64,000 nt of DNA from an uncultured Brachyspira sp. (GTDB lineage: Bacteria; Spirochaetota; Brachyspiria; Brachyspirales; Brachyspiraceae): assembly GCF_944393015.1 (NCBI RefSeq), contig NZ_CALXYQ010000002.1, positions 116,162 to 180,161 on the forward strand, written 5' to 3'. The notes below the pieces were generated by a model. That model ran no database searches. It had not been told where the DNA came from and was given only the letters and a program-made list of their open reading frames with translations. Positions 43,783 to 52,248 of this stretch are shown here, piece by piece. Made by a program: the position numbers and the translations under genes. Positions within the stretch are counted from its first letter, which is position 1. Each line of letters begins with the position of its first letter.

Positions 43783-43810
43783 ATTATACTATATAATTTG
43801 TATATAACAA
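43783..43810 (-). promoter_or_regulatory. promoter of array copy 1
   Basis: On the minus strand TTGTTA (43810-43805) and TATAAT (43788-43783) are separated by 16 bases; the -35 is weaker than at the other array promoters. Confidence 0.6.
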
Positions 43811-43837
43811 TAATAAAATCTTTTTTATTAAATAATA

Positions 43838-44878
43838 TTAATTGTATTCTACAGCAACTTTTATACAGTTATTCTGCTTCTTATCAAATATTTCATAACC
43901 TTTTAATATATCATCTAATTTTACTCTATGGGTGATAAGAAAATCAGTGTTTAATTTTTTTTCGGATATCAATTTAAGAATTCTATCACTATGAACAGCA
44001 TCAACTCCGCCTGTTTTGAATATTAAATTTTTTCCATACATTATATTTAACGGTAATATTTGAGGTTTTTCATACATTGCAACCAATGCTACTACAGAAT
44101 TAGGTCTTGCTATCTTCCAAGCTAATTCAAATGTATTTTCTCCGCCTGCTGCTTCTATAGTGCCGTCAGAAAGTCTGCCTTTATTTATATCTTTTATGTA
44201 TTCTTCTATATTTGTTACTTTATTAGGATTTATAAAAAAGTCGGCTAATTTATTTTCTTTTGCAATATTTAATCTATCCTCATTTATATCAATAGCTATT
44301 ATTTTTTTAGCTCCAAAAACTTTTGCACTCATCATAGCACAAAGCCCCACAGGTCCTGAACCTATAACAGTAACAGTATCATCATTTTTTATTTCGCAAA
44401 GCTCAGCACCGAAATATCCGCTTGCCAAAATATCACCTACAAATAATGCATTATCATAAGTTACATTTTCTGGAAGTATATTCAATGACATATCTGCATA
44501 AGGTACTCTTATATATTCAGCCTGACAGCCATTTATACGGCATCCTATTTCCCAACCGCCTTTTTCGCAATTATTAATAAATCCATTCTTACAATAATAG
44601 CATTCTCCGCAGAAAGTTATGCAGTTTCCTGATACTCTGTCGCCTTTCTTTAATTTCTTGACTTCGCTTCCTGTTTCTATAATTTCACCTACGAATTCAT
44701 GTCCAAGCACAATATTTTCCTTTGCTCTTGGTACTGCTCCGTTTATTATATGAAAATCACTTGTGAATATACTAGATAATGTAACTTTTACTATTACATC
44801 TTTGTTATCTATAATTTTTGGATTTTCTATTTCTTTTAATTCTATTTTCTTATTTCCTAAATATACTAAGCCTTTCAT
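43838..44878 (-). CDS. zinc-dependent alcohol dehydrogenase (MDR family)
   Basis: I choose the ATG at 44878 (MKGLVYLGNKKIELKEI) because AGGAA lies 5 bases before it. The 346-residue enzyme has the catalytic-zinc motif 'GHEFVGEIIETGSEV', the four structural-zinc cysteines in 'CITFCGECYYCKNGFINNC', and the nucleotide-binding motif 'VTVIGSGPVGLCAMM'. It is a medium-chain dehydrogenase of the class III/threonine-dehydrogenase-like group, oxidising or reducing an alcohol/aldehyde pair with NAD(P)H; the substrate is unknown. It ends 81 bases upstream of the CNB-like array, in the same direction. Confidence 0.9.
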   Translation of the reverse strand: MKGLVYLGNKKIELKEIENPKIIDNKDVIVKVTLSSIFTSDFHIINGAVPRAKENIVLGHEFVGEIIETGSEVKKLKKGDRVSGNCITFCGECYYCKNGFINNCEKGGWEIGCRINGCQAEYIRVPYADMSLNILPENVTYDNALFVGDILASGYFGAELCEIKNDDTVTVIGSGPVGLCAMMSAKVFGAKKIIAIDINEDRLNIAKENKLADFFINPNKVTNIEEYIKDINKGRLSDGTIEAAGGENTFELAWKIARPNSVVALVAMYEKPQILPLNIMYGKNLIFKTGGVDAVHSDRILKLISEKKLNTDFLITHRVKLDDILKGYEIFDKKQNNCIKVAVEYN

Positions 44879-44956
44879 ATTCATTCCTAATTTATAATAG
44901 TTGATATTCAAATAATATAATGATATACTTTTACAAAACTTTTACAAGGATTTTTT

Positions 44957-45730
44957 ATGCAAAATATAATGCCTCCTATATGGTTTGTAAACAAGAGTTC
45001 TTATAATAAAGTGTTTAGTAATTATTTTAATAAACTTTCAAATGATGACAAAGAAGAATATAAGAAACTTTTTGAAGAGCCTATAATATTTAAAGGTTTT
45101 TATGATAATAATTTAATGAATGGGGTAGGGGAGCAAAAATATTCTTTAGAAAAACTTAGAAGAGATTTTAATGCTGGAAAGAAAATTGACTTCTTATTTT
45201 TCTACGGGCATACTAATGATAAAAAAGAAGTTACTAAATCATCATTAAGTCAATGGTATATTAAAGATTTTAAAGAAAATGATTTAGTATTTAATTGTAT
45301 GGAAAAATATATGATGTACAATAAGGCATTATTATTTGATGATAAAGATATTGCTAATGAAATTTTGAATACTAATCAGCCGAAAGCTATAAAAGAACTT
45401 GGAAGAAAAGTTAAAAATTTCAATGATGAATTGTGGGATAAAATGAAATACAAAATAGTATTTACAGGTAATTATTATAAATTTTCACAAAACATTGATT
45501 TAAGAAATTTTTTATTAAGTACAAAAAACAAAGTATTAGTTGAAGCAAGTCCCTATGATAAAGTATGGGGAATAAAAATGAAGTATAATGATGAGAATAT
45601 AGAAAATCCTTTTTGCTGGAAAGGAGAAAATTTATTAGGCTTTGCTTTAATGGAAGCAAGAGATGAAATAAAAAGAGTATACAAAAATTATGATTTTGTA
45701 GATTGGAGTAAATTTTTATATAAAGATTAA
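44957..45730 (+). CDS. NADAR-family protein (YbiA-like N-glycosidase fold)
   Basis: The 257-residue protein has the NADAR core. 'SQWYIKDFKENDLVFNCMEKYMMYNKA' contains the S-Q-W-Y and 'C-x-E-x-x-M-x-x-K-A' motifs. 'PKAIKELGRKVKNF', with a following tryptophan, and 'ASPYDKVWGI' near the end complete the active-site pocket. Relatives cleave N-glycosidic bonds of ADP-ribose-type compounds or riboflavin intermediates, and some reverse guanine ADP-ribosylation as antitoxins to DarT1. No toxin gene is adjacent. It is a lone plus-strand gene between minus-strand neighbours. Confidence 0.8.
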   Translation: MQNIMPPIWFVNKSSYNKVFSNYFNKLSNDDKEEYKKLFEEPIIFKGFYDNNLMNGVGEQKYSLEKLRRDFNAGKKIDFLFFYGHTNDKKEVTKSSLSQWYIKDFKENDLVFNCMEKYMMYNKALLFDDKDIANEILNTNQPKAIKELGRKVKNFNDELWDKMKYKIVFTGNYYKFSQNIDLRNFLLSTKNKVLVEASPYDKVWGIKMKYNDENIENPFCWKGENLLGFALMEARDEIKRVYKNYDFVDWSKFLYKD

Positions 45731-45743
45731 AAAATCAATATTA

Positions 45744-46847
45744 TTATTGTGTAAGAAGTTTTATTATTTCTTCATTTTTTCCGTATTCTCTGGCATAATA
45801 CAATGCATCATAATTACCTCTTTTTATACTTTTATCAGCACCAGCATCTAAAAGCATTTTTGTCATTTCTAAATTTCCGCTATGACAAGCCCACATTAAT
45901 GCAGTTTTGCCCTGTTTATTTTGAACATTAAGATCAGCATTATTTTTAATAAGCACTTTCACAGCATTGATATTATTATAAGAAGCTGCTTCTATCAATG
46001 CGGTTTTTTCATCATAATTTTTATAATTTACATTTGCACCATTATCAATAAGCTTTTGTAAAAAAACTTCATTAGTAGAATACACTGCAGCAGTTATTAA
46101 TGGAACATCATAACTAAGCAAAGTTTCTTTATTAAGATTACAAACTTTCAAACTTTTATCCAAGGAATCAGAACCATTTTTAAGTAAAATATCTGCTATA
46201 TCCTCATGTCCATACATATAAGCATAGAGCAAAGCATTTGCATTATAAATATTTCTTTTATTTATATCGGCTTTATTTTCAATTAATATTTTTACAGTTT
46301 CTTTATAGCCTTTCATAGCAGCATACATTAAAGGTGTTTCTTCATTTCCATAATCTCCATCATAAGCTATATTAACATCTGCTTTATTTTTTATTAAGAG
46401 TTTTACCATTTCAATATTTTCTTTATTCTCACCGCCTTTGTTTAAAGAAGAAAATAATGCTGTCCTTCCTCTAAATCCCTTATAATCAATATCAGCACCA
46501 TAACTTAAAAGTAGTTTAACCATTTCCATATTTTTATTATCAACTGCACCTATTAATACGCTATCTCCAAGATCTACATTAGCATTAACATCTGCTTTAT
46601 ATTTCAAAAGAAGCTCAGCCATTTCTATATTATTACGTATAACTGCAAGCGATAACAATGTAAATCCCTCATAATTACGATTGTTTACATAATCATTATA
46701 TTTCTTAAGAATATTTTCAGCTTCTTTAACGTTACCTTCATTAACATAATCTATTAATTTTTCAGAAACTTTGCTTTTATTATTATCATTATTTTGAGCG
46801 TATAAGTATAAACTAAATAAAAATAAAATAAATATTAACTTTTTCAT
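45744..46847 (-). CDS. secreted ankyrin-repeat protein, copy 1 of a duplicated pair
   Basis: The 367-residue protein has a signal peptide (MKKLIFILFLFSLYLYA) and about nine ankyrin repeats (for example 'TALIEAASYNNINAVKVLI' and 'TALMWACHSGNLEMTKMLLD'). It is highly similar along its full length to the ankyrin gene at 51129-52217. Both lie about 31 bases behind a membrane-protein gene that is duplicated too, so the whole two-gene unit was copied. The protein is probably periplasmic, and the partner could be the coupled membrane protein. Ribosome-binding site AGAGG. Confidence 0.85.
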   Translation of the reverse strand: MKKLIFILFLFSLYLYAQNNDNNKSKVSEKLIDYVNEGNVKEAENILKKYNDYVNNRNYEGFTLLSLAVIRNNIEMAELLLKYKADVNANVDLGDSVLIGAVDNKNMEMVKLLLSYGADIDYKGFRGRTALFSSLNKGGENKENIEMVKLLIKNKADVNIAYDGDYGNEETPLMYAAMKGYKETVKILIENKADINKRNIYNANALLYAYMYGHEDIADILLKNGSDSLDKSLKVCNLNKETLLSYDVPLITAAVYSTNEVFLQKLIDNGANVNYKNYDEKTALIEAASYNNINAVKVLIKNNADLNVQNKQGKTALMWACHSGNLEMTKMLLDAGADKSIKRGNYDALYYAREYGKNEEIIKLLTQ

Positions 46848-46878
46848 AATTCATAAACCTCTTTAAATTATTAAACTT

Positions 46879-48129
46879 TTATTTATCTTTTAAAAATACC
46901 ATTACAATAGGAGCTATAAAAGAAAAAATAAATGAATAAATACCATAAATATAAATGAAGCTATATATTTTATTATTTCCAATTACTGCCTCATTTATAT
47001 TGATATTGTTTTTTAATATCTTTATTATAGACTTTATATTTTGTATTATAATATATACTAAATTAACAGCTATTATTATATTAAGAACTGCAATAGAAAT
47101 TTCATTTATTTTATTTTCAGAAATAATTACTCTGTATATGCTTGCTCCTAATACTAATATATTAAATAATAATGCTAGTACTGGAAATATTATATACATT
47201 GCCTTTGTTATTACTCCAGCTTTATAATCTGCTCTTATAAAGTATAAAGTAATAATAGATAAAATTAATAATACATTATAAATTATAAAAGACTTAGTAT
47301 TGTCAAAAGGTCTTATAGGTTCATATAGTAAGGCAAAAAATGAAACAAATATTAAAAATGAATATAAAAATAATAATCCTCGAGAAATATATATTGATAA
47401 AACAGTTTTGAATCTCTTTTGCACAAAGAAAAATATAAACGGTATTAAAGTAGATAAATATACAATAAAAATCAAAATCAGTTTTGAGGCTAAGGTATTT
47501 CCATGTTCTTCAGAAAAAACAGATAACATTAAACCAAAAAATAATAATACCATAATTGCCAAAAATTCTAGCAATTCTACCAATTCTACCAATTTAATAA
47601 TTAAGAATAATATTGTTGCTAATAAAATTTCTGATGCTACAGAAAACAGTATTATATCTCCTAATTTAGTAAAACTATTATATGTATTATTCTTTATATT
47701 AAAATTGTTATCAGATAAAACTATTATAATAAAAAAGATTATAGAAGATAATATACTTTTATTAATCATTATATTAGATTTAAAAAATTCAAGCATAGCA
47801 GGTATTTCATCTTTTAATGGTGCTGAAGTAAATATGCCAAGCAAAAATAAAAGTAAAAATGACAAAAATATTATTAGTATTGTTCTTTTATTAATATTTT
47901 CTAAATTACTATCTATAATAAATAAAAATGAATAAGAAAAAAAGTAAAATACTTGATAATAAAAACTATTAATAATAATTGTTGAATAGAAATTGTCAGC
48001 ATTATGATCAATATCATATAATAATATTTGTATACTTATAGGAAGAGAAGATATTATTATTATGGTAAATACTAATATATGATATAATCTTTTTTTACTG
48101 CTCAAATTCATAAGCTTATTTTCAGACAT
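46879..48129 (-). CDS. polytopic membrane protein, copy 1 of a duplicated pair
   Basis: The 416-residue protein has about ten to eleven hydrophobic helices and a charged N-terminus (MSENKLMNLSSKKR). A central cytoplasmic or periplasmic turn 'YEPIRPFDNTKSF-I-IYN' and 'FIRADYKAGVITKAMYIIFP' resemble DUF4153-type membrane proteins; I hold that loosely. It is nearly identical to 52249-53451 at both ends, but about 60-70 residues in the middle (around 155-230) are unrelated. It is followed after 31 bases by the ankyrin gene. Upstream TTAACA-16-TATAAT (around 48176-48203) may be its promoter. Confidence 0.78.
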   Translation of the reverse strand: MSENKLMNLSSKKRLYHILVFTIIIISSLPISIQILLYDIDHNADNFYSTIIINSFYYQVFYFFSYSFLFIIDSNLENINKRTILIIFLSFLLLFLLGIFTSAPLKDEIPAMLEFFKSNIMINKSILSSIIFFIIIVLSDNNFNIKNNTYNSFTKLGDIILFSVASEILLATILFLIIKLVELVELLEFLAIMVLLFFGLMLSVFSEEHGNTLASKLILIFIVYLSTLIPFIFFFVQKRFKTVLSIYISRGLLFLYSFLIFVSFFALLYEPIRPFDNTKSFIIYNVLLILSIITLYFIRADYKAGVITKAMYIIFPVLALLFNILVLGASIYRVIISENKINEISIAVLNIIIAVNLVYIIIQNIKSIIKILKNNININEAVIGNNKIYSFIYIYGIYSFIFSFIAPIVMVFLKDK

Positions 48130-48254
48130 TTTTCATAACCCCTTATAGGTATTTTTTATTAATACTAAGAAATTGATTATAATTTATAATTGTAAATTGT
48201 TAAAATAGTTATATTTTATAAATTATATATACTAAAAATTTTTAAACAGAAAAT

Positions 48255-48291
48255 AAAAAAGTGCATACATATATAATGCATACACTTTTTT
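48255..48291 (-). terminator. repeat-type terminator hairpin, copy A
   Basis: AAAAAAGTGCATACAT and ATGCATACACTTTTTT form a hairpin downstream of the ankyrin lipoprotein gene, with two internal mismatches. Nearly the same sequence recurs at 50078 and 51076. Confidence 0.75.
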
Positions 48292-48299
48292 ATTATTTA

Positions 48300-49994
48300 T
48301 TAATAACTAAGATAATGTTCTAAATCGCTTGGATTAGTCATGTGATGAAGCGCTGAACTATCATCTCTAGCTGAAGCAATATCAATGGCTGTTTTTCCTT
48401 CTTTGTTTTTAATATTATAATCAGCTCCCATATTTACAAGAACTCCCACAATAGCATAATTATAACTTGCAGCTGCAATCATTAATGGAGTATTTCCTTC
48501 CTTATTCTTTTTATTTATATCAGCACCATTTTTTATCATATAATAACAAAGATCTGCTACACCGCTGTACTTGTTGGCATTTACTAAATATGTTAAAGGA
48601 GTATCTCCTGTTGCTGAACATATAGCATTTAAATCAGGCTTCAAATCAATAATATCTTTAGCTAAACCAATATTACGATACTTCATTGCTATTATTAAAG
48701 GAGTATATCCGTATCCATCTTCTAAATTTATATCAGCACCTTTCTCTACTAGAAATTTAACCATCTCTTTATCATTTCTAGCAGCAGCTAAACCAAGAGG
48801 CGTAATCTTATCATATTGTTTATTTAAATCAGTATCATCTTTTATAAGTTTTTCTAATGCTTTCATATCGCCTTTTGATACAGCATTCATTAATTCATCA
48901 TATCCATCTATATTGTTTGAATCTTCGCTTGATAATAATTTTTCTATTTCATAATATTTTTGATCTTTTGCTAATTCTATAGCTTGTTCTTTAGTTGTAT
49001 TAGTATTAAGATTAAAAACATCATTATCTATTAATAATTTAGCTATATCATAATTACCATAATCAATAGCTGGCCCTATATAATCATCGCTTGAGTTTAA
49101 ATTTGCTCCTTCATCAATTAAAAGTTTAGCTATTTCTATATTACCATTTTCAGCAGCTACTTTCATAGGAGAGTTAATCCAAAATCCATCTGCAAATATT
49201 TGAGCATTTACATCTTGTCCTATAGATATTAAATATTTAACCATTTCTATATTATTTTCTTCTATGGCATCAGGAATTAAGCTTGATTCCAAATCAATAT
49301 CTCCGCTTTCTACAAGTATTTTAAGCATATCAAGATTATTGTTTCTAATAGCAATATCTGTTAAATAATAAGGATATTCATAACCATATTCTCTGCCTGC
49401 ATCAACTCCTTCATCAATTAATATTTTACTCATTTCAACATTATTATTTTCAACAGCATAATAAAGCATATCAATACCATCTTCTGTTTCCATATCGTTT
49501 GCTCTGGCATTAACATCAGCACCTTCTTTTATTAGCTCTTTTGCCAAATCATTATATCCGAATTGTACTGCCAAAAATAAAGGAGTAGAATCTTTATTTA
49601 CTTTATATATATATTTATCACTAAAATTTGTATATTCAGTGATTTTTCCTTCTAGTCCTTCCTCTGCTAATAATTTTGATATTTCATATATTGGTGCTTT
49701 ATATTTATATTCATTAAGTATTTCATCTATTTTGCTATATCCTGTAGGCATAGGATCTAACTCTGTACCTTGAATATATTCATTAGTATATTTAGTTTTA
49801 TTAGCATTAATATCAATATCTGTATTATGATTTTCATTTGTAGTTGTTGGATTGATATGTACTTGTTCATTTGTTTGAGTTTGATTAGTTTGAGTATTTT
49901 GTTCTGATTGATTTGTCCCTTTATTTCCGCCTCCGCATGAAATTATAGCAGTAATTAAAATAAATGATGCAATTATAGAAATAAAATTTTTCAT
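48300..49994 (-). CDS. ankyrin-repeat lipoprotein
   Basis: I start at 49994 (MKNFISIIASF), which has GAGGG 7 bases upstream; a 12-codon extension is open but lacks a site. The 564-residue protein has lipobox 'TAIISC' (C20), a Gln/Asn/Thr-rich linker (about 25-65) and then some twelve ankyrin repeats, such as 'GYTPLIIAMKYRNIGLAKDI' and 'NTPLMIAAASYNYAIVGVL'. It should be anchored in a membrane facing the periplasm or the outside. It sits between the two copies of the duplicated membrane/ankyrin pair. No enzymatic domain is seen. Confidence 0.85.
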   Translation of the reverse strand: MKNFISIIASFILITAIISCGGGNKGTNQSEQNTQTNQTQTNEQVHINPTTTNENHNTDIDINANKTKYTNEYIQGTELDPMPTGYSKIDEILNEYKYKAPIYEISKLLAEEGLEGKITEYTNFSDKYIYKVNKDSTPLFLAVQFGYNDLAKELIKEGADVNARANDMETEDGIDMLYYAVENNNVEMSKILIDEGVDAGREYGYEYPYYLTDIAIRNNNLDMLKILVESGDIDLESSLIPDAIEENNIEMVKYLISIGQDVNAQIFADGFWINSPMKVAAENGNIEIAKLLIDEGANLNSSDDYIGPAIDYGNYDIAKLLIDNDVFNLNTNTTKEQAIELAKDQKYYEIEKLLSSEDSNNIDGYDELMNAVSKGDMKALEKLIKDDTDLNKQYDKITPLGLAAARNDKEMVKFLVEKGADINLEDGYGYTPLIIAMKYRNIGLAKDIIDLKPDLNAICSATGDTPLTYLVNANKYSGVADLCYYMIKNGADINKKNKEGNTPLMIAAASYNYAIVGVLVNMGADYNIKNKEGKTAIDIASARDDSSALHHMTNPSDLEHYLSY

Positions 49995-50077
49995 AGTAAA
50001 CCCTCTGTATGTATTGTTATTTTTAGGCATTATAAATTAGAATAATTAAAATTTCAATTATGTAATATTTCAAGAAT

Positions 50078-50112
50078 AAAAAAGTGCATACATATAATGC
50101 ATACACTTTTTT
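50078..50112 (-). terminator. repeat-type terminator hairpin, copy B
   Basis: The same hairpin as at 48255, with a shorter loop (AAAAAAGTGCATACATAT then AATGCATACACTTTTTT), downstream of the Rpn-family gene. Confidence 0.75.
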
Positions 50113-50136
50113 ATTATAAATTTATATTTATTTTTA

Positions 50137-51021
50137 TTATAGTTTTTCTATTTCTTTTATACTAAGTCCTGTTATTTTACTTATAATATTAATATCTATA
50201 TTTTCTTTTTTCATATTTTTAGCTGTTAATATTTGATTTTCTTTAATACCTTCTTCTTTTCCTTTTTTAATCCCTTCTTCAATTCCTAATCTTCTTTCTT
50301 CATCAAGCATTATTTGATTACCATATAAATAAGCCTCTTTTTTCTCATATTCCATCATCATTAATTTGCTTTTTACAAAATTATTATATTTTTTCTGCAC
50401 TTCTTCCATTATAGGTTTTTCTTTTACTATTTCAGACATAGAAGCCTCCAAATTTTTGCTTGTAAACATTTTTAACCAACAATTTAAGTCTTTAGTTAAT
50501 ATGTTTTTCTTGAATTTTTTTAATTCTATTATATGTATTTGTAAATGATCTGTAAGAAGTTTTTTATTATTCATTTCATAAAGCATATAACAAGAATGTA
50601 TATTTTTAGTTTTATCTAAATTGAAATTTAATAGATTAATACTTATTACAGGTGTAAGCTCATCATATCTTTCTCCATGCTTCAATAACTTACTATAGTT
50701 AGCCGCCCAATAATAAAGTATTCTTTCCGGGAATCTTGAATTACCTTGAAGCTGAATCTCTATTATAACAACTGAACCGTTTTGGGTAATACATTTTACA
50801 TCAACTATGGTTTCTTTCAAATTTCTATTCTTTTTTAAATTAAAAGGTGTTAAAATTTCAACAGAACGGAAAGTCTTCATATTAGCATTAAGCATTATAG
50901 AATTGATAAAGTCCAAAAGTATAGACTCACTGCTTCCCTTATCTGTGAAAAGGTAACGTATAAAATAATCGTTCAAAGGATTAAAATATTTTATTTTTTT
51001 AATATTTGATTTTTTTTCCAT
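50137..51021 (-). CDS. Rpn-family recombination-promoting nuclease (PD-(D/E)xK 'transposase')
   Basis: The 294-residue protein has the family start 'YFNPLNDYFIRYLFTDKGSS' and the nuclease core 'IVDVKCITQNGSVVIIEIQL', with D and the E-x-Q variant of the PD-(D/E)xK motif. 'RFPERILYYWAANYS' follows. The C-terminus has the characteristic run 'EEGIKKGKEEGIKE' and a final 'ISKITGLSIKEIEKL' helix. Rpn proteins cut DNA and stimulate RecA-independent recombination. They are often labelled as transposases but have no terminal repeats of their own, and none are seen here. It lies between duplicated gene pairs. Confidence 0.88.
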   Translation of the reverse strand: MEKKSNIKKIKYFNPLNDYFIRYLFTDKGSSESILLDFINSIMLNANMKTFRSVEILTPFNLKKNRNLKETIVDVKCITQNGSVVIIEIQLQGNSRFPERILYYWAANYSKLLKHGERYDELTPVISINLLNFNLDKTKNIHSCYMLYEMNNKKLLTDHLQIHIIELKKFKKNILTKDLNCWLKMFTSKNLEASMSEIVKEKPIMEEVQKKYNNFVKSKLMMMEYEKKEAYLYGNQIMLDEERRLGIEEGIKKGKEEGIKENQILTAKNMKKENIDINIISKITGLSIKEIEKL

Positions 51022-51075
51022 AAATATATTATACTAAAATAAGAATAAATTGTCAAAATTTTAAAAACTGTAAAT

Positions 51076-51115
51076 AAAAAAGTGCATACATATAAAAAAT
51101 ATGCATGCACTTTTT
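51076..51115 (-). terminator. repeat-type terminator hairpin, copy C
   Basis: AAAAAGTGCATACATAT (51076-51092) pairs with ATATGCATGCACTTTTT with one mismatch. It is the third copy of the hairpin and lies downstream of ankyrin copy 2. Confidence 0.8.
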
Positions 51116-51128
51116 ATAAAGATTATAA

Positions 51129-52217
51129 CTATTTTGTAAGTAATTTTATTATTTCTTCATTTTTTCCGTATTCTCTAGCATAATACAATGCATCATGATT
51201 ACCTCTTTTTATACTTTTATCAGCACCAGCATCTAAAAGCATTTTTGTCATTTCTAGATTCCCATTATAACAAGCCGACATCAATGCTGTCATACCGCCT
51301 CTATTTTGAACATTAACATCTGCATTATTTTTAAGAAGTACTTTTACAGCATTAATATTATTATAAGAAGCTGCTTCTGTTAATGCTGTTTTCTTATCAT
51401 AATTTTTATAATTTACATCTGCACCATTATCAATAAGATTTTGTAAAAAAACTTCATTGGTAGAATAGGCTGCAGCATTTATTAATCTATAACTAAATAA
51501 AGTTTCTTTATTAAGAAGCTTACAACCTTTCAAACTTTTATCCAAAGAATCAGAACCATTTTGAAGTAAAATATCTGCTATATCCTCATGTCCATACATA
51601 TAAGCATAAATCAAAGCATTGGCTTTATAAATATTTCTCTTATTTATATCAGCTTTATTTGCAATCAAAATTTTTACCGTTTCTTTATAGCCTTTCATAG
51701 CAGCATACATTAAAGGTGTTTTTTCATTTTTATAATCTCCATCATAAGCTATATTGACATCGGCTTTATTTTTGATTAAGAGTTTTACCATTTCAATATT
51801 TTCTTTTCTATTATATTCTAAAGCACAAAATAATGCAGTTCTTCCTCTAAAGCCTTGATAATCAATATCAGCACCATAACTTAAAAGAAGTTTAACCATT
51901 TCCATATTATTATTATCAACTGCAAGTATCAATGCTGTATCTCCATCATTTACTACAGTATTAACATCTGCCTTATATTTCAAAAGAAGCTCAGCCATTT
52001 CTATATTATCATCCATAACTGCATATGATAGTAATGTAAAATCTTCATAATCAAGATTATTAATATTGACATTATGTTGTTTAAGAATATTTTCAGCTTC
52101 TTTAATATTGCCTTCATTCACATATTCTCTTAATCTTTCATAAGCTTTAGTTTTATTATCCGTTTGACTATATAAATACAGACTAAATAAAAATAAAATA
52201 AATATTAGCTTTTTCAT
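51129..52217 (-). CDS. secreted ankyrin-repeat protein, copy 2 of a duplicated pair
   Basis: The 362-residue protein has a signal peptide (MKKLIFILFLFSLYLYS) and about nine ankyrin repeats. It matches the 45744-46847 protein almost residue for residue at the C-terminus (LDAGADKSIKRG, then DALYYAREYGKNEEIIKLL), with scattered changes and small indels elsewhere. Surface positions of the repeats differ more than the consensus positions, for example 'TALMSACYNGNLEMTKML' against 'TALMWACHSGNLEMTKML'. It follows the membrane protein gene by 31 bases and ends at a repeat-type terminator. Confidence 0.85.
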   Translation of the reverse strand: MKKLIFILFLFSLYLYSQTDNKTKAYERLREYVNEGNIKEAENILKQHNVNINNLDYEDFTLLSYAVMDDNIEMAELLLKYKADVNTVVNDGDTALILAVDNNNMEMVKLLLSYGADIDYQGFRGRTALFCALEYNRKENIEMVKLLIKNKADVNIAYDGDYKNEKTPLMYAAMKGYKETVKILIANKADINKRNIYKANALIYAYMYGHEDIADILLQNGSDSLDKSLKGCKLLNKETLFSYRLINAAAYSTNEVFLQNLIDNGADVNYKNYDKKTALTEAASYNNINAVKVLLKNNADVNVQNRGGMTALMSACYNGNLEMTKMLLDAGADKSIKRGNHDALYYAREYGKNEEIIKLLTK

Positions 52218-52248
52218 AATTCATAAACCTCTTTAAATGATTAAACTT

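Noticed and set aside
47300..47935. 211-codon plus-strand frame opposite the membrane-protein gene (also at 52670-53257)
   Set aside because: It repeats only because the membrane-protein gene is duplicated; the product is low-complexity Lys/Asn/Ile and the opposite strand has a clear membrane protein.
50137..51021. Insertion sequence (the gene belongs to a family often called transposase)
   Set aside because: Rpn-family proteins are PD-(D/E)xK nucleases; no terminal inverted repeats or target-site duplication were seen around the gene.
48255..51115. CRISPR-like repeat series
   Set aside because: Only three copies, 1-1.8 kb apart, each a terminator behind a gene; no spacers and no cas genes.
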